Positions 8,245 to 14,840 of a stretch of 26,965 nucleotides of DNA are shown here, in pieces (the stretch's first letter is position 1; each line of letters opens with the position of its first letter). The DNA is from CBFHWY01 sp965659675 (GTDB lineage: Bacteria; Bacteroidota; Bacteroidia; Flavobacteriales_G; Salibacteraceae), in the NCBI GenBank assembly GCA_965659675.1, contig CBFHWY010000036.1:1-26965 (forward strand). The letters are read 5' to 3'. The notes under the pieces are model-generated. The model was not told where the DNA came from, ran no database searches, and saw only the letters and a program-made list of their open reading frames with translations. The position numbers and the translations under genes were made by a program.

Positions 8245-9456
8245 ATGCTGATCAAAGTAGCCTGGAGAAACATTTGGAGAAATAAGACCAGAAGCCTGGT
8301 TGTGATCTTTGCCATTGCCCTTGGTCTCTGGGCTGGAACCTTTGCTACGGCTTTCGTTTACGGCATGATGGAAGGTAAAGTGAATACGGTCATCGAATAC
8401 GAGATCTCGCACCTTCAGTTCCACCATCCGAAGTTTCGCGATGAAATGGTGGCTAAGCACTACATTGAAAATACGGAGGAAATAACCAAGGATCTTCGCG
8501 CTGATGAAGAAGTTGAGAATTTCAGTTCTCGTTTGGTGGTAATGGGCATGGTCGGTTCCGCCAATAAAAATGGTTCGGCCAAGATCGTGGGTATCAATAC
8601 GCAAAAAGAGGCCGAGGTCACTCAATTGAATACGAGGCTTGTTGAAGGGAAATATTTTGAGGGAGTGAAGCGAAATCCTGTGATGATCAGCGAGCGTTTT
8701 GCTGAAAAATACAAGCTAAAACTTCGAAATAAACTGGTCATTACCCTACAGGATCTGGATGGTGAGATCACTGCTGCTGCCTTTCGGATCGTTGGCATAT
8801 ACAAAACGGGTAACGGTGTTTTCGACGATCTGAATGTCTTTGTTCGTGAAAACGATCTGCGCAAGCTCATAAAACTGGAAGAAGGGAAGGTTCATGAAAT
8901 TGCCGTACTTCTTAAGGACTATGAAAAAGCAGACCCAAAAGCGAGCGCACTTGATAAAAAGTATGATTCTGTTCAGGTCAAGCCATGGCTTGACCTGAGT
9001 CCAGGAATGCGTTACATCATGGAGATGATCGACATGTATCTCTACATCATCCTGGGGATCATTCTTGTTGCACTTCTTTTCAGCATTGTGAATACGATGC
9101 TCATGGCCGTATTGGAGCGCGTGAGGGAGATCGGAATGCTCATGGCAATTGGAATGGTCAAATTCAAGGTCTTCAGTATGATCATGTTGGAGACCATTAT
9201 GATGTGCATCATTGGAGCGCCACTTGGAATTCTGCTCTCAGCACTCTTCATCAATTATTTTGGGAAAAACGGAATTCATTTGACCACTGACGTCTATGAG
9301 GATATGGGCTTTTCCAGCAGTATATACCCCAACCTTGATCCTTCAAAGTATATCGACGTTACGATCATGGTACTCGTGATGGCCATTCTCGCGGCGATCT
9401 ATCCGGCGATCAAGGCGCTCAGTTTAAAACCAGTTGAAGCAATACGAAAGATATGA
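8245..9456 (+). CDS. ABC transporter permease, FtsX/LolCE/MacB type (second of pair)
   Basis: The protein has 403 residues and the same plan as its upstream neighbour. It opens with KVAWRNIWRNKTRSLVVI and a first helix (about 17-40), then an extracytoplasmic domain (about 45-255) and three C-terminal helices near 263-290, 305-335 and 372-395. The segment MLMAVLERVREIGMLMAIGM is the conserved FtsX-domain coupling region that contacts the ATPase. Nine bases separate it from the first permease gene, and its stop overlaps the ATPase start by four bases. Two different permeases with one ATPase match LolCDE stoichiometry more closely than the MacB homodimer. Confidence 0.9.
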   Translation: MLIKVAWRNIWRNKTRSLVVIFAIALGLWAGTFATAFVYGMMEGKVNTVIEYEISHLQFHHPKFRDEMVAKHYIENTEEITKDLRADEEVENFSSRLVVMGMVGSANKNGSAKIVGINTQKEAEVTQLNTRLVEGKYFEGVKRNPVMISERFAEKYKLKLRNKLVITLQDLDGEITAAAFRIVGIYKTGNGVFDDLNVFVRENDLRKLIKLEEGKVHEIAVLLKDYEKADPKASALDKKYDSVQVKPWLDLSPGMRYIMEMIDMYLYIILGIILVALLFSIVNTMLMAVLERVREIGMLMAIGMVKFKVFSMIMLETIMMCIIGAPLGILLSALFINYFGKNGIHLTTDVYEDMGFSSSIYPNLDPSKYIDVTIMVLVMAILAAIYPAIKALSLKPVEAIRKI

Positions 9457-10139
9457 GTAAGCTAGTCATTGAAACACATAAACTAACCAAAACCTATGAG
9501 GGAGTAGTTCCTGTTCACGCGGTAAACAACGTCGATCTTCAGATCGAAGACAATGAGTTCACAGCCATCGTAGGCCCTTCGGGTAGTGGAAAAACCACTT
9601 TGTTGAACATGATCGGTGGACTCGACCGCCCGACTTCAGGCAGTATAACCGTCAATGGTCAGGAATTAAGTAAGATGAGCTCAAATGAGCTGATCGAATT
9701 TCGACTGAACCATATTGGATTCGTTTTTCAGAGTTACAACCTGATCCCCGTGCTCACAGCCAAGGAGAATACGGAGTTCATCATGTTGCTTCAAAAGATC
9801 TCAAAGCAGGAAAGAGACAAACGGGTGAGCACACTTCTTGAAGAAGTTGGATTGGCTGATAAACAAAACTCAAGACCAACCCAGCTCTCAGGTGGTCAGC
9901 AACAAAGAGTGGCCGTAGCCCGAGCCCTGGCTTCAAAACCCGACTTCGTACTTGCTGATGAGCCTACCGCAAATCTGGATTCAGCCAGCGCCTTTAACCT
10001 CCTCGACATCATGGCTAAACTCAACAAAGAGGAAGGGATCACTTTTCTATTCTCAACACACGACCAGCGCGTTATAGAAAGAGCAAGAAGGGTAATCACT
10101 CTGGAGGATGGCATGATCAAATCAGACGAAAGGCGGTGA
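9453..10139 (+). CDS. ABC transporter ATP-binding protein, LolD/MacB type
   Basis: This 228-residue ATPase carries all motifs in order: Walker A GPSGSGKTT from residue 41, Q-loop FQSYN at 92-96, signature LSGGQQQR from 145, Walker B FVLADE at 165-170 and D-loop ANLD, and H-loop His203 in STHD. This set and length are those of the LolD/MacB/FtsE group, which powers type VII permeases. It should sit on the inner face of the cytoplasmic membrane and drive the two permeases encoded upstream. Four-base overlaps join it to genes on both sides. It is intact and expected to be active. Confidence 0.95.
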   Translation: MSKLVIETHKLTKTYEGVVPVHAVNNVDLQIEDNEFTAIVGPSGSGKTTLLNMIGGLDRPTSGSITVNGQELSKMSSNELIEFRLNHIGFVFQSYNLIPVLTAKENTEFIMLLQKISKQERDKRVSTLLEEVGLADKQNSRPTQLSGGQQQRVAVARALASKPDFVLADEPTANLDSASAFNLLDIMAKLNKEEGITFLFSTHDQRVIERARRVITLEDGMIKSDERR

Positions 10140-11290
10140 GACTTACCCTACTATTCCTGATGATCAGTTTGGGACTTTCTGCACAGGAAAGTTCGTGGAA
10201 AGAAAAGTTTCAGGTGAGGGGTTACCTAAAAGACCTGCATTCGGTGAATTTTACTGGCAGTGATTCCATGATCCAGGACAACTTTCTTCACAATAGACTG
10301 AATTTTAGATTTTACCCAACGAAAAAGCTAACTGCGGGCTTAGAGCTTCGGAACAGGTTCTTTTACGGAGAAGCCAAAAAATTGAATCCATTTTATGATG
10401 AAATGCTCGATCAGGATAACGGTCTGGTCGACCTTTCTTTTCCCATTTATGAAGATAAAGCCGTATTTCTGCTCACGGCTATTGACAGATTCTGGCTCAA
10501 TTATTCTGATGACAAATGGAATATTCGGATTGGAAGACAAAGGGTAAACTGGGGTCTGAATCTGGTGTGGAATCCAAATGACCTCTTCAACGTCTACAAT
10601 TTTTCGGATTTCGACTATGAAGAGCGTCCGGGTACTGATGCCATAAGGATTGAACGTTTTATGAAGGGTGGCATGAACAGTCTGGAATTCACCTACAGCC
10701 CTTCACGCTATGAATCTCAACATGTAGGAGCGGTGAAGTACCGCTTTAATCGCGGGGGTTACGACTATCAGATCCTTGGAGGAATATACAAGAGGGATAT
10801 CGCCCTTGGAACTGGTTGGGCGGGAAGTATAGGCACCGGAGGCTTCAAAGGAGAACTCACGTATTTTCACCCTTATCAGAAACTGGATAGTCTTGGTGTA
10901 ATGGCCGCTTCGGTGACCTACGATATCACTTTTAAGAACTCAAGCTATTTAGCTCTTTCTGTTTTCTATAACTCAAATGGTGTTGATTCGGTGATCAATA
11001 CAAATTCAAGCTTGTTCATTGGCAGCACCTTATCTCCCAAGAATTTAATGCCAAATACCTTGAGTTATTTTGCCCAGTACAGTTATCAATTTACACCCAT
11101 TTTTACCGGTGGAATAGCAGCGATATATGCTCAGGGCTTGAATTTCACCTTCCTCACTCCCAACATCGCCTATTCTATTTCCAATAACTGGGATATCAGT
11201 GTCCTGGCTCAGATGTATTACGGCGAAAAAGGTTCGGATTACGGAAGTTTAGGCAACTCCGTATTCATCAGAACGCGGTGGAGTTTCTGA
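10136..11290 (+). CDS. Outer-membrane beta-barrel protein, last gene of the export operon
   Basis: The protein has 384 residues. The start is GTG within GTGA, overlapping the ATPase stop. A signal peptide (1-17, ending LSAQ) leads directly into alternating hydrophobic/polar strands. The chain ends RTRWSF with a terminal phenylalanine, the usual beta-barrel recognition signal. The motif IRIGRQRVNWG and the aromatic girdle residues suggest a porin of the DUF1302 or alginate-export type, but the exact family is not certain. Co-translation with a Lol-like exporter suggests it is the outer-membrane end of the route, either receiving cargo from the LolA-like protein or providing its exit. There is no lipobox, so it is not a LolB. 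No clear terminator follows; the next element is a tRNA promoter. Confidence 0.8.
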   Translation: MRLTLLFLMISLGLSAQESSWKEKFQVRGYLKDLHSVNFTGSDSMIQDNFLHNRLNFRFYPTKKLTAGLELRNRFFYGEAKKLNPFYDEMLDQDNGLVDLSFPIYEDKAVFLLTAIDRFWLNYSDDKWNIRIGRQRVNWGLNLVWNPNDLFNVYNFSDFDYEERPGTDAIRIERFMKGGMNSLEFTYSPSRYESQHVGAVKYRFNRGGYDYQILGGIYKRDIALGTGWAGSIGTGGFKGELTYFHPYQKLDSLGVMAASVTYDITFKNSSYLALSVFYNSNGVDSVINTNSSLFIGSTLSPKNLMPNTLSYFAQYSYQFTPIFTGGIAAIYAQGLNFTFLTPNIAYSISNNWDISVLAQMYYGEKGSDYGSLGNSVFIRTRWSF

Positions 11291-11314
11291 TTTCTCAAAG
11301 AATCTTTGTTTGCA

Positions 11315-11346
11315 TTGATCATTGAGCCGCTGAAATATTATTTTTG
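11315..11346 (+). promoter_or_regulatory. Promoter of the tRNA-Ser region
   Basis: TTG at 11315-11317 and TATTTTTG at 11339-11346 match the Bacteroidota -33/-7 boxes with 21 bases between them. Immediately after is a perfect 8-bp hairpin (CGTTTAGG / CCTAAACG), followed by the degenerate tRNA-Ser copy. A weaker leader copy (AATTTTTG, then TTGTCGC) precedes the intact tRNA-Ser, so this upstream box may serve both. Confidence 0.55.
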
Positions 11347-11377
11347 TCGCCCGTTTAGGGCTTAGCCTAAACGTACC

Positions 11378-11458
11378 GGAGAGGTGGCCTCCTGATCGAA
11401 GGCTAACAGGTGAGTGGCTGATCCGCTGGCTGGCGGATGCTAAACTGGCTCCTCTCCA
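11378..11458 (+). pseudogene. Degenerate tRNA-Ser copy with inserted hairpins
   Basis: Comparison with the intact tRNA-Ser at 11507 shows shared blocks in the same order: GGAGAGGTGG (acceptor 5' strand and junction), GTGAGTGGCTGA (D arm), TGCTAAACTGG (anticodon and 3' anticodon stem) and CCTCTCC (acceptor 3' strand). A 22-base insert splits the first two blocks. The 5' anticodon strand is replaced by the hairpin ATCCGC-TGGCTG-GCGGAT at 11421-11438. The variable and T arms are missing. The acceptor stem GGAGAGG/CCTCTCC is still a perfect seven pairs. Without a T arm it should not act as a normal tRNA; it could be a relic or a tRNA-like RNA. Confidence 0.7.
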
Positions 11459-11506
11459 GAATAGAATTTTTGTTTGTCGCGCGTTTGCGCGTTCAAACAG
11501 CAAACC

Positions 11507-11596
<90 letters not shown>

Positions 11597-11608
11597 AAAT
11601 CAACTGGC

Positions 11609-12427
11609 ATGAGAATTTTCATTTCAATCCTCCTTGTTTTTAGCCTTTGGTCTTGTGCCAACGATCAAAAATCAACTTCTTCGGAGATCAATTTAGAGGA
11701 AGTGGATACCTCCACGGCCATCATCATTGAAGAACTCCGTCACACCAAGAAGAATTTGGATGAGTCTGTAACCTTTTACAGCTTACTATACTCTAAGGGC
11801 TACAATTACAAAGAGGACATCCTTCTATCTCCTGACTATCAAACGGGCACAAAGCAAAAAGAGGCCCTGGCAATGGGAGCTTACGGGGCAGACATGAGTT
11901 ATGCCTCCGTTTTTGGTCAAAGCCAGATCGCTAACAAATATGCCCTGCGTATTTCGGAGTTGGCTAAAGAAATGGGAATGGGTGCTGCATTTAATCCTGA
12001 GTTGATGCAGCAATTGGCAAGCAGTGATTCTAGCTTAAACAAAACAAACCTGATCTCTACTGCTTATTTGGACGCGGCTGACCAGCTTCACTCTGAAGAA
12101 AGGGGTCATTATGTAGCACTGATGATCGTTGGTGGCTGGATCGAAGGATTATTGATCAGCACTTCACTTGTCTCAGACAAACCAGGGGATCGCGAGATCA
12201 ACCTCGATATTTTTGATCAGATATACAACTATCATTCTGCCGTTAAGGTTTTAGAGGCCTTTGAGAGCCATGAAGACTGCAAAGAACTGCTAAAGCAACT
12301 GAGAGAGGATGAGCCATTCTTTAAGACCTTACTTCGTACAAGAGGTAATCTCGGACATCGAGACATTGAGGATCTGGACGCCATGATGTTAAAACTGAGA
12401 AATGGCTTTCTTGAAATCGAGGCATAG
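11609..12427 (+). CDS. Lipoprotein of unknown function
   Basis: The protein has 272 residues. A short signal peptide ends in the lipobox LWSC, with the lipidated cysteine at residue 16 followed by Ala-Asn-Asp. The mature part is mostly helical, with no motif I recognise. Conserved-looking stretches include YGADMSYASVFGQ and GGWIEGLLISTSLV. The segment GNLGHRDIEDLDAMMLKLRNGF near the end suggests a C-terminal helix. It probably sits in the outer or inner membrane facing the periplasm. It starts 13 bases after tRNA-Ser with no separate promoter seen, so it may be read through from the tRNA transcription unit. Another candidate promoter lies just after its stop. I cannot assign a function. Confidence 0.8.
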   Translation: MRIFISILLVFSLWSCANDQKSTSSEINLEEVDTSTAIIIEELRHTKKNLDESVTFYSLLYSKGYNYKEDILLSPDYQTGTKQKEALAMGAYGADMSYASVFGQSQIANKYALRISELAKEMGMGAAFNPELMQQLASSDSSLNKTNLISTAYLDAADQLHSEERGHYVALMIVGGWIEGLLISTSLVSDKPGDREINLDIFDQIYNYHSAVKVLEAFESHEDCKELLKQLREDEPFFKTLLRTRGNLGHRDIEDLDAMMLKLRNGFLEIEA

Positions 12428-12441
12428 GTTATAAATAATTT

Positions 12442-12449
12442 TACCTTTG
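12442..12449 (+). promoter_or_regulatory. Candidate -7 box for the tRNA-Pro / GIY-YIG unit
   Basis: TACCTTTG matches TAnnTTTG exactly and is followed at once by GCCGCCCC and a small CCCC-ATC-GGGG hairpin, similar to the GC-rich starts after the tRNA-Ser promoter. I see no good -33 box. No other convincing promoter lies between here and the intact tRNA-Pro at 12905, so the tRNA fragments, the nuclease gene and the tRNA may share it. Confidence 0.45.
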
Positions 12450-12489
12450 CCGCCCCATCGGGGAACGTTCTAAAGACATACTGACCAAA

Positions 12490-12541
12490 AGGTCGCAGCT
12501 TGCCTGCCGTAAGGCAGGGTCGCAGGGTTCTTCTCACCTGC
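12490..12541 (+). repeat. tRNA-Pro T-arm-like fragment interrupted by a hairpin
   Basis: AGGTCGCAG (12490-12498) and GGTCGCAG (12518-12525) are near-direct repeats, both matching the segment before and within the T stem of the intact tRNA-Pro. Between them lies the hairpin CCTGCC-GTAA-GGCAGG (12503-12518). After the second copy come GGTTC and, after a short gap, CCTGC, echoing the T arm. The arrangement looks like a palindrome inserted into a tRNA fragment with duplication of the target, but it could also be decay. Confidence 0.5.
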
Positions 12542-12569
12542 TTAAAGAATGAGAAGAAAGATATTGTCG

Positions 12570-12621
12570 CGGGGTGTAGCGTAGCCCGGTCATCGCGTCC
12601 CGCCCTTGGCGGGAAGGTCGC
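12570..12621 (+). pseudogene. Truncated tRNA-Pro copy with its anticodon arm replaced by another hairpin
   Basis: The first 28 bases (12570-12597) are identical to bases 12905-12932 of the intact tRNA-Pro, covering the acceptor 5' strand and the D arm. The 17-base anticodon arm is replaced by a different 17-base hairpin, TCCCGCC-CTT-GGCGGGA (12598-12614). The next seven bases AGGTCGC (12615-12621) again match the tRNA. Then similarity stops, so the T arm and acceptor 3' strand are absent. It lies 18 bases before the GIY-YIG start codon. It cannot decode proline; it is either a relic of insertion or a structured leader. Confidence 0.75.
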
Positions 12622-12639
12622 TGATAAAAACGTTAAAAA

Positions 12640-12876
12640 ATGAAGGTGTACATTTTGTACAGTCGTTCTTTAAATAGATTTTATGTCGGTCATACTTCCA
12701 ATTTGGAAGATCGATTGAAGAGACATAATGAAGGAAGGAGCAAGTCGACTAAAGCTGGAGTTCCATGGGAACTGAAGTGGAGGCAGAATTGCAAATCAAG
12801 ATCTGAAGCTATGAAATTAGAGTTGAAGATCAAGAAACGGGGAATTTCTAGATATCTTGAAGATATTAAATCCTAG
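12640..12876 (+). CDS. Solo GIY-YIG nuclease domain protein
   Basis: This 78-residue protein is a bare GIY-YIG domain of the UvrC/URI type. The GIY equivalent is V3-Y4-I5, the YIG equivalent Y15-V16-G17, and R25 lies in DRLKRHN. A late acidic residue in EAMKLELKIKKR, most likely E61, would bind the metal. All core catalytic positions are therefore present. Such domains cut DNA using a divalent metal. There is no DNA-binding extension, unlike phage homing endonucleases. The gene is flanked by a truncated tRNA-Pro copy (18 bases upstream) and the intact tRNA-Pro (28 bases downstream). Small GIY-YIG genes are very frequent in Bacteroidota genomes, and I recall them often lying beside tRNA genes. 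The substrate and biological role are unknown. The ATG follows an A-run, normal for this phylum. Confidence 0.88.
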   Translation: MKVYILYSRSLNRFYVGHTSNLEDRLKRHNEGRSKSTKAGVPWELKWRQNCKSRSEAMKLELKIKKRGISRYLEDIKS

Positions 12877-12904
12877 CCCCTTCTTCAATTCAGGTCTCAT
12901 CACT

Positions 12905-12979
12905 CGGGGTGTAGCGTAGCCCGGTCATCGCGCCTGCTTTGGGAGCAGGAGGTCGCAGGTTCGAATCCTGCCACCCCGA
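12905..12979 (+). tRNA. tRNA-Pro (anticodon TGG)
   Basis: The cloverleaf was found by eye. The acceptor CGGGGTG pairs perfectly with CACCCCG, followed by discriminator A. The anticodon stem CCTGC/GCAGG encloses loop TTTGGGA with anticodon TGG, and the T arm is GCAGG-TTCGAAT-CCTGC. Its length is 75 bases and CCA is not encoded. It has no obvious promoter of its own and is followed 10 bases later by a strong terminator. A truncated copy lies at 12570-12621. Confidence 0.97.
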
Positions 12980-12989
12980 CAAACAGAAA

Positions 12990-13021
12990 GCCTTTCCGCC
13001 TGTGGCGGAGGGGCTTTTTTT
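12990..13021 (+). terminator. Rho-independent terminator of tRNA-Pro
   Basis: An 11-pair stem (12990-13000 with 13004-13014, two G-T wobbles) closes a three-base loop TGT and is followed by seven T (13015-13021). The core is CCGCC-TGT-GGCGG. Confidence 0.88.
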
Positions 13022-13067
13022 ATTTCCTAAGCTCGAGCTTGCTCGTTGGCGAAAGGAAATAAAAAAA
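13015..13067. repeat. 14-bp inverted repeat sharing the terminator's T-run
   Basis: Seven T, ATTTCC and one more T (13015-13028) pair with A, GGAAAT and seven A (13054-13067) without mismatch. The 25-base loop opens with the perfect palindrome AAGCTCGAGCTT (13029-13040). The T-run belongs to both this hairpin and the tRNA-Pro terminator, and the A-run gives a T-run on the opposite strand. It may be a bidirectional terminator or the edge of the repeat array that follows. Confidence 0.6.
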
Positions 13068-13071
13068 GACC

Positions 13072-13480
13072 AGCCCCGAACCCTCGGGGCAAGGCTTTCA
13101 GTTTGATCCTCCCCCACCCCAGGATCTTTCGAGCAAAGCGAGAAAGAATCCGATGAGAACATGCGAGTGAAGGAATGAATTATGCTGGTGTCTAGCCCCG
13201 AGAATTCGGGACAAGGCTTTCTTTTTGATCCTCCCCTACCCCAGGATCTTTCGAGCAGAGCGAGAAAGAATCCGATTTAAACCGAACTCATTCGAGCGAG
13301 TGGCTGAATGAAAAAAGACCAGCCCCGAGAATTCGGGGCAAGGCTTTCTTTTTGATCCTCCCCCCACCCCAGGATCTTTCGAGCGAAGCGAGAAAGCATC
13401 CGATGAGAACATGCGAGTGAACGAATGAATTATGCTGATGTCTGGCCCCGAGTTATCGGGGCAAGGTGTAACACTCCCCA
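13072..13480. repeat. Tandem array of about 3.3 copies of a 122-127 bp repeat
   Basis: Units run 13072-13193, 13194-13320 and 13321-13444, with a partial fourth at 13445-13480. Each begins with a GCCCCGA...TCGGGGC hairpin (loop sequence differs between units; unit 2 ends GGGAC), then CAAGGCTTTC. Next come GATCCT and AGGATC arms around a C-rich loop, TTTCGAGC and AGCGAGAAAG, and ATCCGAT. The unit ends come in two flavours: units 1 and 3 share ATGAGAACATGCGAGTGAA and end near GTGTCT, whereas unit 2 ends AAAAAAGACC like the sequence just before unit 1. No open reading frame here looks like a real gene. The array directly follows the tRNA-Pro terminator. Confidence 0.85.
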
Positions 13481-13603
13481 TTTTCTAGACCAAAACAGGC
13501 TCAGGTTTAGTTGATATTTGGTTCTTGTCATCTTAAAAACAGCTGAATATCAGATTTTTATAAACTTTAACAAATACTTTCCCTAATTTTTGTATTTTCT
13601 TAA

Positions 13604-13623
13604 GGTGTCAAAGTTTGTACACC
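13604..13623. promoter_or_regulatory. Near-perfect palindrome upstream of the gene at 13752
   Basis: GGTGT-CAAA-G-TTTG-T-ACACC is an inverted repeat with one extra base in the right arm. It lies about 130 bases before the gene, with the AT-rich sequence CCTAATTTTTG, a relaxed -7 box, just upstream (from about 13581). An operator is possible. The rest of 13481-13751 shows nothing further that I can support. Confidence 0.3.
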
Positions 13624-13751
13624 TTTCAAAGATCAGCGACATTCAAAGGAGATTTGCTGACGTTCGCTTCATGATCCGCCATTCTGGGATCTGACGCTTG
13701 CTCCTTTCTATATTCTTTTACCTCAAGTTTAATTTCAAAAATCACTCAAGC

Positions 13752-14510
13752 ATGAAGTTCATTTGGACTACAATTTTTTTCCTTCTTTTTTCTTTAACCG
13801 GACAAACACAAGTCGTTAATTCAGACTACCAAAAGCTTTTCGATCTTTACATGATGGACAATTTTGAAGACTGCCTCAAAAAGTCTTCGAAGTTCATCGA
13901 TAAGGATAAGCACCACCGATCTCCTGAACCCTATATCTATGCTGCTCGCTCGCACATGGGACTCTCAAGAGAAGAAGGAGATTTTGACACGCGAGTGGAT
14001 CATATCAAATCGGCGGTAAAACTTGCGGGTAAATACGCTCGGTACCGCGATAAAATGGAAGATCCTTCCGCTTACAACACATTGTACGATATGGACCTGG
14101 AGGAAATCAAGAAATCGAGCTATGAAATCGCCTTCTACTATCTTCAGGAGAATAGATTACGCAAAGGGAATTACTATATCAGAAAAGTCCATAAAATGCA
14201 GGAAAACAACCCTATGGTTCAGGTTCTTGCAGGAATCGCAAAGATGACTCAAAGAAACTTCAGGATGGGAACTCCAATGTTTGAAGAGGGAATGGAGGCT
14301 CTGAAGGATCAGGAAAAATACACTGTAGAAAGCGAAACAGTTAATCAACTGCTCTATCATCAATTAAGACACTTCAGACAAATCGCTGAAAGACTCGATA
14401 AGCAAGAAGAATTCATGAAAGTGGCAAATTCGGTAAATGATCTGCTTTTTGGTGAGTATGCGGAAAGAGCGGATCAGCTGGTGAATTCCTTTGGGAAGGA
14501 TAAAAGCTAA
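13752..14510 (+). CDS. Secreted helical (TPR-like) protein of unknown function
   Basis: I place the start at the ATG at 13752, giving 252 residues. An upstream in-frame TTG at 13698 would add 18 residues in front of an otherwise typical signal peptide. The signal peptide (about 1-20) reads MKFIWTTIFFLLFSLTGQTQ. The mature part is helical, with paired helices recalling TPR repeats, for example YQKLFDLYMMDNFEDCLKKS, YIYAARSHMGLSREEGDF and FYYLQENRLRKGNYYIRKVH. It should act in the periplasm or outside. There is no lipobox or T9SS domain. It stands alone, with gaps of several hundred bases on both sides. I do not recognise a specific family. Confidence 0.8.
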   Translation: MKFIWTTIFFLLFSLTGQTQVVNSDYQKLFDLYMMDNFEDCLKKSSKFIDKDKHHRSPEPYIYAARSHMGLSREEGDFDTRVDHIKSAVKLAGKYARYRDKMEDPSAYNTLYDMDLEEIKKSSYEIAFYYLQENRLRKGNYYIRKVHKMQENNPMVQVLAGIAKMTQRNFRMGTPMFEEGMEALKDQEKYTVESETVNQLLYHQLRHFRQIAERLDKQEEFMKVANSVNDLLFGEYAERADQLVNSFGKDKS

Positions 14511-14840
14511 ATACTTGTGGCTCTTTCAATTGATGAGTCTGACTTCTAAAACTTATGAGTTGTACTTAATAAGCATGCTTTATCTTATTGATGAATCTTA
14601 TGATGTAATTCAAGGGATTGGATCCCAAATACGAAGTTTGTTCAGTGACCAGGCTTGAAACCGACAAACTGTATTCCGCTTGATCAGGATTCCGAATCCG
14701 CCAAAAAAAAATGTATCTTGCTCAGCGTAAGCTTATAATGAGGTTTTCGTGAATATGTCTTTCCTCACTTAAGCTCATTATACAGATCTATTTAAAAACA
14801 GTCACTTTCCATTATTGAGAGTGTATCCAAAAACCAAAGC
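14511..14840. other. Intergenic region with one inverted repeat; no convincing gene
   Basis: These 330 bases hold a perfect 9-bp inverted repeat, TATAATGAG (14734-14742) and CTCATTATA (14774-14782), 31 bases apart. A 41-codon open frame (14533-14658) has no homologue I recognise and no promoter. I see no tRNA, terminator or strong promoter. Confidence 0.4.

Noticed and set aside
6281..9456. Housekeeping lolA-lolCDE set
   Set aside because: Control by its own TetR and the added barrel gene argue for a specialised paralogue, so no lol gene symbols were given.
11249..11503. Minus-strand 84-codon open frame
   Set aside because: It spans the end of the barrel gene, the tRNA-Ser leader and the degenerate tRNA-Ser copy; composition fits no real protein.
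12890..13162. Minus-strand 90-codon open frame with a segment QDSNLRPPAPKAGAMTG
   Set aside because: It is the reverse complement of tRNA-Pro and the following repeat, a well-known type of false gene. The tRNA is certain and the frame has no other support.
13072..13480. CRISPR array
   Set aside because: Units are 122-127 bp, nearly identical throughout, with no short repeat/unique spacer pattern and no cas genes.
13236..13481. Minus-strand 81-codon open frame
   Set aside because: It lies wholly in the tandem repeat array and simply translates the repeat; no start signal or recognisable domain.
13698..13751. Upstream TTG start for the gene at 13752
   Set aside because: The ATG at 13752 starts a clean signal peptide; the TTG would add 18 residues before it.
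14533..14658. 41-codon open frame in the 14511-14840 gap
   Set aside because: No promoter, family or context supports it; its length is expected by chance.
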